From the NCBI GenBank assembly GCA_009602725.1, contig WELB01000005.1, positions 484,806 to 506,435 on the forward strand: a stretch of 21,630 bases of DNA, given 5' to 3'. Every line of letters starts with the position of its first letter. Positions within the stretch are counted from its first letter, which is position 1. This document shows, piece by piece, positions 1-8,700 of the stretch. The stretch is from Spirogloea muscicola (lineage: Eukaryota > Streptophyta > Zygnematophyceae > Spirogloeales > Spirogloeaceae). The notes under the pieces are model-generated. The model was given only the letters and a program-made list of their open reading frames with translations. It was not told the DNA's origin and ran no database searches. A program made the position numbers and the translations under genes.

Positions 1-125
<125 letters not shown>

Positions 126-199
126 CGCGCATGAGAGGGAGTGAGCACGAGTCGCACATACAAGAGTTCCGCACGCTTCCGTACGCACATACAAGAAGT

Positions 200-668
200 C
201 CGCATCGACGCACATTGCTGGCCACGCAGTTGGAGGTGCTGAGCAGAGAAAGCTCCGACACTACGCTGACTACCCCCGCAGCGCTCACCTCCTACCGGCA
301 ACAATTGACACTTTCGGCTGCATGGTTCCTCGCTTCCATACTCTACTGGAGAATATTGCAAGTTTGGGATATGCTCGACGTGAGGAAATGCTTCCAGCTC
401 AGATGGGCATGCCGGCAGCCTACTTGTCATTCTTGCGACGTCGAGTGTCAGCTTGTCTGCAGCGAGCTCAGGCTCATGCGTTGCATCAGAAAGCTGGTCG
501 AGCCTTAGCTGGTAGCTCAAGAGCTTGTCGATTGCCGTCCAGTATTCGGGCATCAGTTAACGACCTCTATGTGCTCACTCGTGGTTACTGAGCGGGTCAG
601 CTTAGCAGCAGGTAACGTACATTTGTCAATATGCTTGCCTTCGTACTTGGCCACACAGGCCCTCCATC
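200..668 (+). mobile_element. LINE-like retrotransposon 3' end, subfamily A, 5'-truncated
   Basis: One frame, open from about 217 to the TGA at 589-591, encodes the C-terminal tail of a retrotransposon polyprotein. It includes AGHAVGGAEQRKLRHYAD, then ATIDTFG, and ends LTRGY-stop. The same order (AGYALA..RAKELKYAD, then AIDTHG, then an R/A-rich helix and the terminal LTRGY) is found in the copies at 975-1510 and 1630-2320. This tail resembles the conserved region after the reverse transcriptase in many LINE ORFs. The 3' UTR (592-668) matches the copy at 11110-11215, including CTTGGCCAC and CCTTCCAT/CCTCCAT. No reverse transcriptase domain is present. Assignment to a named LINE clade is not possible from this tail. 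Confidence 0.7.
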
Positions 669-930
669 TCTTACTACACTTTCCATTTGCTGCTGCCTCT
701 GGCTCTGGCCAGGGGACCCGCTTCCAGGTGCCAAGTTTCTCTGACCTGAGGCTGCTTAGCAGGGGTCACCGAGTGCTTCGTAGCTGCTTACTTTCTTCTT
801 GTGCTTGTTTATCTTAGTGCTTCCCCTGGCCCCTTCTCGTACTTTGTTCATTCTTTTTTAGGCTGGCTTTCCCAGCCCCTATCCTCTATGGGCGAGCCCT
901 TCTCTCTGGACCTTGTCCAATCGTCTTGGG
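669..930 (+). mobile_element. LINE-like retrotransposon 3' end, subfamily B, short tail
   Basis: This fragment starts inside the C-terminal coding tail (GCTGCTGCCTCTGGCTCTGG, encoding AAASGSG) and continues through TCTGACCTGAGGCTGCTTAG (SDLRLL) into the 3' UTR. It closely matches the reverse complement of 3262-3575. The UTR holds the hairpin GGCTGG-CTTTC-CCAGCC at 861-877 and ends near GGGCGAGCCCTTCTCTC (about 890-906). It abuts the subfamily A copy directly upstream, so one element probably inserted next to or into another. It is too short to encode anything. Confidence 0.72.
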
Positions 931-974
931 CTGGAATTCCACAGCCAATATCATGAATTGGAAGAGCTTCTTGT

Positions 975-1510
975 TCGCTCCAGCAACGGGCCGACGGTCT
1001 CCACGCTCGTCGCGTCGACCTTGTGGCCACCCCACCAGCCGGTGGGCCACGTCTCATCCTGGACGTGGTGACCACTGACCCCTATGACCGCTCACACCCA
1101 GCCCAGTGTGCCACCAAGGCTGGATATGCGTTAGCCTGCGCCGCTCGGGCCAAGGAGCTCAAATACGCAGATTCACCCGCGGGAAGACGAGTTCTTCCCG
1201 CTAGCCATCGACACGCACGGGCCGATAGGCGCTTGTTGGCTCGAGCTGCTCAACCTGCTCTCACGTCACGTCATCGTCCGCCGCTTCCATGGGTAGACGG
1301 TGGACTTCCATGCAGCCGGGTCGTTAGCGCAGGTGTACAGCATGCGCTTGGCCGTCTCGCTGCAGAGGTCTATGGCCCGCGCGCTGCACCTGCGTGCCGG
1401 AAGTGCCCTCGCTGCTGCCTCCTGGCTCTGGCCAGGGGCCCCGCTTCCAGGAACCCAGTATCTCTGACCTGAGGCTGCTTAGCAGGGGGTACTGAATGCT
1501 TCGTAGCTGC
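975..1510 (+). mobile_element. LINE-like retrotransposon C-terminal ORF remnant, subfamily B
   Basis: The frame open from 1023 encodes LVATPPAGGPRLILDVVTTD followed by KAGYALACAARAKELKYAD. This is the best preserved stretch of the nuclease-like or accessory tail found C-terminal to the reverse transcriptase in many LINE proteins. After about 1170 homology continues in a different frame, so the copy carries at least one frameshift. The end (1330-1494) shows the family signature encoding LAV.LQRSMARALHLRAG, then the GGGGTACTGA terminus. It is a dead copy with no reverse transcriptase domain visible. Confidence 0.72.
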
Positions 1511-1596
1511 TTAGTTTTCTTTGGTCTCCTGCGAGATGGTATGCAGGGGGTGTTTACGGAGGCTGGCTTCAAGGTAGCTGTGGAGAACTCCTCAAC

Positions 1597-1629
1597 AAAA
1601 AAACAAATAGAATAATTTAAAAAAAAATA
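1597..1629 (+). repeat. A-rich tract between two LINE copies
   Basis: A run of A-rich sequence (aaaaaaacaaatagaataat, then nine A's) separates the copy ending near 1510 from the one starting at 1630. It could be the A-rich tail of the upstream insertion or an A-rich target site. The 1511-1596 segment does not match the usual 3' UTR, so this is uncertain. Confidence 0.5.
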
Positions 1630-2320
1630 ATGCCCATCCAGCTGGGCGCGGACGGCCAGCCCCATAGACGACGCGCCGACCTGGTCGCCATCCCGCCGGG
1701 CGGCGGTCCCCGCATCATCGCCGATGTGGTGACAACTGAGTGCATCGACTCCGCCAAACTCCGCCAATCCCACCAGAACGGCGTCGTTTGCAGGGCACGC
1801 GGTCGGCCAGGCGGCTCGGGGCGAGGAGCGAAAATATGCTGATCACCCGGTTGGTGATGAATGCGCGGCCCTGGAGATGGATGTACACGGGGCTTTCGGC
1901 AGCCGCTGGCTGGATCTCCTTCAGCGGCTTGCCCGCCAGGCCATTGACCGGCGGCCGGGTCTGCCAGGGGCGATGCCCGGCTTCAAGGCCGCCGGTTCGC
2001 TCGCACAAGTCTTCCGCATGCGCCTGGCCGTATCGCTGCAACGCTCCCTTGCCCACGCCGTCCACACGCGAGCAGGCCGTGCTATGGCCGCCGCCTCTGG
2101 GTCTCGGCGGAGTGCCTCTTTCCCTGCAGCGAGCTACTCAGACCTGATGTTGCTCACTCGTGGGTACTGAGCTTCCCTCTGCATCGTCTCTGTGTTCTGC
2201 AGTGTTTTGTAGTGTAGTCCATTTTCCGGCTCCTCTTTCTTTGGCTGTGGACATTGTCCATTCTTTTTTGGGCTGGCTTTGCCAGTCCCTCTTCTCTATA
2301 GGCGCGCACTTCTCTCTTTC
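1630..2320 (+). mobile_element. LINE-like retrotransposon 3' end with C-terminal ORF remnant
   Basis: This is the longest plus-strand copy. It reads RRRADLVAIPPGGGPRIIAD, then VVTTECID, in one frame (1630-1842). It resumes in another frame from 1877 with LDLLQRLARQAIDRRPGLPG, followed by a segment encoding SLAQVFRMRLAVSLQRSLAH and the terminal LLTRGY-stop at 2168-2170. The frame change marks it as degenerate. The 3' UTR contains GGGCTGGC-TTT-GCCAGTCC (2270-2288) and stops near CTTCTCTCTTTC (about 2318). The conserved C-terminal block compares directly with the minus-strand copy at 3262-3575. Confidence 0.74.
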
Positions 2321-2339
2321 TTCCCTCTCACGCACCTGC

Positions 2340-3261
2340 CCTCCGTACGAGTGGTGACACGCATGTGATTCGGTGTGACGCGCCTGCTACGCGGTATAAT
2401 GCGCAGGGCGTGCCGACTCCAAAAGAGAACAGCGCTTCCGATTGATTCCAAACCAGAAGCCGCTTGGCCGGCCATTCTCATGAACCTGCCCTCGCAGTGG
2501 TGCCCTCTCGTCGGGCCCGCCTTCTCCAAGGTGGGCATAGAAGCGAGCCTACCCCGGGGAGGGTGGCACATGAACCACCATAAGTAGGGCTGAGATCAGA
2601 CTTGGGCTACTCCCGTCAGGATTAGTGAGGCCCACGAGAGAGAGAGGCGCACAGCCCTGCTGCTGCCTGCTGCCGCAGCCCGCAAACGCAGCCCTGCTGC
2701 TGCCTGCTGCTGCAGCCCGTCGCCGCAGCCTGGCGCTGCGGAATTTTCCGGGTCTTCTGTGAGAAGTCTGTGCCTGTCTCCCCTTGGGGGACAGATGCTG
2801 GCAATGCCCAAGAGGTGAGTCGTCACCTGTCGGCGCCGCGTCAGGGCAAGGTATTCCGCTGCGCTGTGTACGTGGTGCTTCACTGTGTTGGGGGTCCGCT
2901 TCTAAACCCCTAGTGACCAAAGCCAAGAAGGACGGATCAAACCTGACTGTGTGTATAGGGGTGGGGTTGTTAAATTGCAGAATGCCCAGCTCAGCTCGGG
3001 AGTGTGGAGCGAAGAAGAATGAAATCTAAATGCCATTCTGGACAGTTGGGTTGTAGACAAGAGTGCAAGATTCACACGAGTCATCATGCCATGAAGTGGC
3101 TGTAAAGGTCGCTCATCCAAAGGGTACGAGGGCTGCGAAAAGCCAGCACCAAAAGATTGGGCAAATCTCCGCAGGGATTCGGATTTTTTTGAGCGGGGGA
3201 TGGAGGGGAGGTAGTGGACGAGTGGCGCGAGCAAGCCGACCGATATGTGGCGTGGTTCATT
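2340..3261. other. Spacer between oppositely oriented LINE tails; no gene seen
   Basis: No exon set or recognisable protein is found here in either strand. The ORFs present are short, overlap on both strands and have no family motif. The only structure is the 37-bp tandem duplication at 2652-2725. Confidence 0.6.
2652..2725. repeat. Two tandem copies of a 37-bp CAG/CTG-rich unit
   Basis: CAGCCCTGCTGCTGCCTGCT starts at 2652 and again at 2689. The units differ at a few bases near their ends (CCGCAGCCCGCAAACG against CTGCAGCCCGTCGCCG). The sequence is rich in CTG/CAG triplets and can fold on itself. Confidence 0.85.
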
Positions 3262-3575
3262 GGGAAAGAGAGAAGGGCTCGCCCATTGAGGATAGGGGCT
3301 GGAAAAAGCCAGCCCAGAAAAGAATGAACAAAGGACGAGAAGGGATCAGGGGAAGTACGAAGAACAACAAGCACTAAAAAGAAACGAAGCAGCTACGAAG
3401 CACTTAGTAAGCAGCCTCAGGTCAGAGAGACTGGGTTGCTGGAAGCGGGTCCCCTGGCCAGAGCCAGAGGCAGCAGCGAGGGCTCTGCCTGCACGCAAAT
3501 GCAGCGCGCGGGCCATTGACCTCTGCAGCGAGACGGCCAAGCGCGTGCGGTACACCTGCGCTAGCGACCCTGCTG
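3262..3575 (-). mobile_element. LINE-like retrotransposon 3' end, subfamily B, reverse orientation
   Basis: Read on the minus strand, this encodes a segment AGSLAQVYRTRLAVSLQRSM, then ARALHLRAGRALAAASGSG, then SLSDLRLL. It is followed by a 3' UTR containing GGGCTGGC-TTTTT-CCAGCCC (plus strand 3296-3315) and the terminal GGGCGAGCCCTTCTCTCTTT. It closely matches 669-930 and the end of 975-1510, and is the best reference for the 3' terminus of the family. It is 5'-truncated near 3575, where similarity stops. Confidence 0.78.
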
Positions 3576-3775
3576 TCCCTGCTGGGAAAGAGATGTCTTC
3601 GAGAGTTAGCATTGAGTGTCAACTTGACAGCGCAAAGGAACGAAGTCCACTTGTCCGCTCCTTCTGTGCTGGCCGTTTTGAACCATCGCCTCTATGGAAG
3701 AAGTTCTTGCTTTCCAAACGTCGCTCTTTCTGGGCTGGCTAATCGCGAGAGAAGAAGCTTCCAGGAGAGGGCGGC

Positions 3776-4010
3776 GGCTGTGAGAGGCCAGCCCAGAGAA
3801 TTATTAAAAATTTGAACGGGCCAGAGAAAGTGCTGAAATACACAGGGAACTAGGGGGGTTACGAAACACTCAGTAAATCCTGTTGAGCAGCCGCAGGTCG
3901 GATATACGAATTTCCGAGTAGCGGGTCCCCTGGGCAGGGCCAGAGGTTGCAGTTAATGTGCGACCTTGGCACGTTGATGCAGCGCGCGTGCTATTGACCA
4001 GGGCAGCAGC
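3776..4010 (-). mobile_element. LINE-like retrotransposon 3' end, older reverse-oriented copy
   Basis: The plus strand reads ACTCAGTAAATCCTGTTGAG, CAGCCGCAGGTCGGA, GCGGGTCCCCTGGGCAGGGC and GATGCAGCGCGCGTGCTATT. These match 3400-3520 with scattered differences, so this is a more diverged copy in the same orientation. At its 3' end the minus strand has GGGCTGG-CCTCTCA-CAGCC (plus 3776-3794), a variant of the family hairpin. No open frame survives. Confidence 0.66.
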
Positions 4011-4129
4011 AAGACTGACGTGCATGCGATTCTTTTGACAGCCCTCGCCCCCTGGGAGGGACTTACTTGTTTCAGGGCCGTGGCCCCCATTGAAAGAATT
4101 TATCTCTGGCGATGCTTTTGCTCACCATA

Positions 4130-4225
4130 TAGCCTGTCAGGATTGTATGTGCTCACTCGTCGGCACTGAAGTTTCCCTTCTGTGCTTCCGCCCTTATAAG
4201 TTGGCCACTGTAGCCAAGTCTTTAC
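4130..4225 (+). mobile_element. Short LINE-like 3' tail, subfamily A (weak)
   Basis: ATGTGCTCACTCGTCGGCAC and the following TTGGCCACTGTAGCC resemble 569-590 plus 650-660 (ATGTGCTCACTCGTGGTTAC; CTTGGCCACACAGGCC). Only about 90 bp can be aligned by eye, so this is a tentative fragment. Confidence 0.45.
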
Positions 4226-5750
4226 TTTGTGTAGCCCCATCCACTTTTGACTTAAAGAGGCTCGGCTTGGCCTTCCTTCCGTTGGCCTTCCTTTCCGTTT
4301 TGGGACGCGCTGGTCTGGTCAACGTCGCCCATTGGGACCTCAACAAGCGAGGGGGTTGCACATGGGGTGGCGCAAGCAGCGGCGCCGCAGCTGCACACCC
4401 TGTCCTGTAGCTTTGATGGCGCAAGATTGCCTGGCAATCTGCGCCTCGGTCGCAGGATAGGTAAGAAGAGGCGGCAAGGCCCCAAGTTGATTTGGCACCA
4501 GAACAAGACAACTCTCTGCTCTGAATACTAAAGGTAGGACGATTTGCTAGTGCCGCGAGCTCAACTCGACTTATGATCTGCTCAACAGTCTACTAGAAAC
4601 ACGTTGCACACTACCTGAGTTCAATTGACTATACTTCCTCTGTATGTTGGCGGCGAAACAAGCACAGAGCCTAAGCTTGCCACTTCCAATATGCACAAGC
4701 TAGTAGCTAGTCGCAAGAGAAGCCAAGCTCGCATCCACTAAAATACTCGACTAGAATATTTAGTGAATACGAGCTCCAAACTAATCTCAATAATATTCGA
4801 CAGCTACTTACAATCAATGAGGACCAAAGGCCATATTGCCAGGTTGTGAGGTCCAAGACTTACAAGGTGGACCGTGCAAGAAATCTGATCCATTGGGCAA
4901 ATGTGCTTGCATGAGAGATGCTAGGAGGACGTGAAAGCAAACGGATCTTACAAAAGTGCAACTAGTACCATCGCCTGCCAAGGGACCACGATGGCTGCTC
5001 TGCCCTGCAACTTGCTCAGTGGGATCGTAGGCAACCTGCGCTTGCTCGTTGCATGCGCGTAGTATTGTTTACATTCACCGTGTGAGGCCAGACAAGAGTC
5101 TGTTGCGGCAGCCTTTGCTCTTCAATCGTGAGAGTCAAAGCGAGCGACCCATGGGCAGAGCTGCTGCGACTGCAGAGGCGACGAGGTGTTGCATCTTGCT
5201 TTGACGACAGTTGCTGGCCGAGCAGAGACAGCAGCTTGTTGCCTGGTCGGCGGTATCAGGTACCAGCTTTTCTGTCATGCGCGAGGGCCTCGATTGCTAG
5301 ATGGCTTCAATAAGTCCAAAAAATGATACGTGCAAGCATGCACAGCTATGCGATGAACAGAATGCGATGAATGAAAAGTTGGTCGCGTTGTCCAGACGGA
5401 CGAATTAGGCAATTCGATGTGAGGCCAACACGCCAAGGAATGTACAATCCAGTCCACGCTGGTTGCCAGGTAGCAGAAACCTGATAAGGAGCCCGAACTG
5501 TCAGTTTCCACGCTGGAAGAAGCGCTTGGGAAGGAAGGTCCAGTCCTGGGTTTAAGATGTAGAGCCGTTCTCTGCTGGGGCAACGCACCGCCTCCAGCCG
5601 CCGCCGCCCTCTGCGGCACTCGCCGCCGGAGCGCCGTGGCCGTGCCTGGAAAGTGGAGGTAGCGTAGATCCTGGGCTTGTGCTTGGGCGGCTGCTGGGTT
5701 GGGGTCTCGCTGGAGCACCCTCCGACATCCCTAGGCGGCCGAGACCAGCG
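4226..5750. other. Intergenic interval; no gene supported
   Basis: No recognisable protein, RNA gene or consistent exon chain was found. The stretch is less GC-rich than its flanks up to about 5550, then becomes GC-rich (5575-5750) just before the SDN start codon, as expected of a 5' UTR or promoter. The one notable structure is the long inverted repeat at 4418-4445. Confidence 0.55.
4418..4445. repeat. 28-bp near-perfect inverted repeat
   Basis: GGCGCAAGATTGCC is followed by TGGCAATCTGCGCC. The arms are complementary except for one bulged A, with almost no spacer, so the DNA could form a cruciform or the RNA a tight hairpin. It lies in gene-free sequence, and no associated element ends were recognised. 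Confidence 0.75.
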
Positions 5751-8700
5751 ATGGCCACGGCCGGCAAGGAGAACCGGGTGATGCATCTGGTCGGCTTCAG
5801 CCAGGAGGACGCCGAGGTGCTGTCCCCGCCGCGCCCCCCTCCCCGCTCCTGCTCTCACTCTCTCTCCCTCTCTCTCCCTCTCTCTCCCTCTCTCTCACTC
5901 TCTCTCCCTCTCTCTCTCCCTCTCTCTCTCTCTNGGACCATCGTGAACTTGGGCTTGGCGCCCGCCGGGTCGCCGGTGAAGAAGCCGCACTTCTCCCACC
6001 ACTCGTACCACCTGCAGCAGCCGCAATGTAGCACAGAGCATGAGCTCTCTCTCTCCCTCCCTCTCTCTCCCTCTCTCCCTCTCTCCCTCCCCCTTCCTCT
6101 CTCTTTGACTTCCGAGGAGTATCTCCCCAATCGGCCTCCATCCATTCTCCTTGGCGCCCTCACAGGGTGCTCTGACGACTGCCTTACAGCTGCTGGTGAG
6201 GATTGTCAAGGAATGCCAGAAGCGGCAGGCACGGGGCTCGCAGGGCACGTGGCAGGACTTCCTGGCCGCCACTGTGGACCACGACCGGCGGGCCTCGCAG
6301 GTCGCGCGGGACCCCGCGCGCCGGCCCTGGCGCGTGCTCGCCGCGTTCGTGGAGACGCTCGTCGCCGAGGCCGACATGAAGGCAAGCTCGTCAAGTCCGC
6401 AGAGTTCACCTCTGCTGCGCGGATCCTGCCTCGCCTAGTTGCGCCATCCAGCCCACTGACTTGCCGCGACGTGCGGCGCTCTGGCGGCAGCTCGTGGAGC
6501 GCATCCGGAAGTGGGATCGCGCCCAGCATCGCACCGCAGAGCTAGAAGTGCTGGAGCCCTGGCCGGTCACACCCGCGCAGGTGACCGTCGGGCGCTGGCT
6601 GCTAACTCATTACCACATGCGACTCTTAGCAGCTTGTAGATTGGAAACCAGATTATGGTTTCACTTGGTTAAGCTTGAGTTCATACCGCTGGACTGTGCT
6701 CATGCTCCGTTGTGATGGCACATCTCTGCCACCTTCCGCGTTGTGGAGAAGCAGGAACTTGTGCTGCGGACGCGACGGCACCCAGCCTTTGAGGCCAACT
6801 TCAACTTCCAGTCCTACAACGAGGTCGCGCCTCTTGGCAGTGGCAGCTCAGCAGCCGCTTTGATCGGTCAGCAAGCATGCGCGGTGAGGCCAGCCGGCCT
6901 GACCGCCAAGTGGGACGGGGCTGGCGCGCAGGAATGGGTGCACACCAAGCGTGGCAGCCCAGCTGCGGGTGCGCCAGATCGCCTGCTGTCCATCGACTGC
7001 GAGATGGTGGTCGTCGAGGGCCAGGCCCGCGAGCTCGTGCGCGTTGCCGTCATTGACCAGGCTGGCGAGGTAGTTAGGCCCCGCAACCTGCAGACACACT
7101 CGATTAATGTACCTCGACAACCTTTGAAGTCCTAATTCCTACCTCCCAAATGGAACTTTAGCTGTAGGCAGTGCTGTACCCACAATTGGTTAAGGGTTCG
7201 AGGTTTGAGGTTAGGTGGTCACGACCAAGGGTTAGAGCTTGCTCCTGCCACAGGCTTACCAGGCGAGTCACCGACTGGCGCACCACAAGGCCGCCATGTG
7301 CTCCAGGTGCTGCTAAGCGAGCTGGTGAAGCCGAGCAAGCCTGTGATTGACTACAAGACGGCTATCACCGGAGTCACGGCCGCCGACTTCAAGGGCATCA
7401 GCGTCACGCAGCAGGATGCTCAGGTCTCCAGATTGACACAAGTGCCTCATCTCCATCTCCTTGCCAATGTACTCCACGCAACTAGTATCTGCCACTAGCG
7501 GTACCATGTTGAGTCGCGGAAATTAGCCAGCTGACTCAATGTCACAGCTCTTGCTTGTGTGCATAGAGCGCGGTCAAGAGGCTGCTGATGCCGGGCACGA
7601 TCCTGATTGGGCATGGCCTCCACCACGACCTTAGAGGTCAAGATTTGCAACCTCACATGTCCTCGTGTGATCATCTTGCACGCTTCTCAGGTGCAGCATT
7701 AGCTTCCCTGAGGCCAATTGCAGCACTCAAGTATCGGAAGCTGTGACCTTTGCGCATGCAGCGCTGAGGATCGACCACAGGCGGGTGATAGACACAGCGC
7801 TACTCTTTTGCTACGAGGGCCTGGCCAATGCTGTGCCCGCTCTCGGTGATCTCTGCCGGGTAGACATCAGATGCTGCTTAAGACTAAAGCTTCGGGCTTC
7901 AAGAACTTGGAATGTCCCATTGTCAGCACCTAAATCCTTCAAGAAAGACCAGAAGTCTTTCATTGTGCGCAAGCTGTGACCATGCCAAGCATTCTCCTTT
8001 CCACCATATTTGACATCCCAGTGGCGCATCCATTGTGTTGCTGATTAATTTGCTGAAAGTTGCAACGTTTGGTCGCATGCGATTGCAGGCAGTGCTGGAA
8101 GAGCCATTCCGCGAGGGGTCGGTATCACATGACAGCGTCGAGGATGCGACAGTCCCCATGAAGCTCGTGCTGCACAAGCTCAAGCATGGGCCAACGGCAC
8201 CCCTCAAGGCGCCCAGCCATCATGTATGTCAAGCCTCCTCAGCCCCATGTGCAGCCCTGACCCTACACCAGACTCTGAACCCTGTAGCTCGTTCCAAACT
8301 CTGGCATGCGTCAAAGCCATGAGTCGTCGATCACGCCCAAATGAGCATTGTGCAACACAACCAGTCTGACCCTGCGCTTCATCGCAGTGACGCAGTTTTT
8401 GCTTTTCTGTGGCTCTTCTGATTTTCCTCCTTCTGTCATCACTTTGTCACTGCTTTCTTGTCACCTTGCTCGACTTTGTCGTCTTGCGGGCAGGTGGACA
8501 AGGCTGAGCTGGCCAAGCTGTACATTCATAGAGTGCCCCACGGGGTGAGCCCGCAGGACCTTGCCACTATCTTCCCCAAGGACACCTCCTGCCACATTCA
8601 GGTACAAGAACCTACCACTCTGTTCTCCACTCTCGATTACAATGATGTGTGAGGATTGTTGTGCTGTTGGATCAACGGGCTGTGGTCGGCCTGTAGGTTT

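Noticed and set aside
5797-6377. Long Arg/Glu/Gly or Ser/Leu/Pro frames on both strands over the CT tracts
   Set aside because: These are translations of simple repeats and pass through the N; only the ValRS-like segment within them is meaningful.
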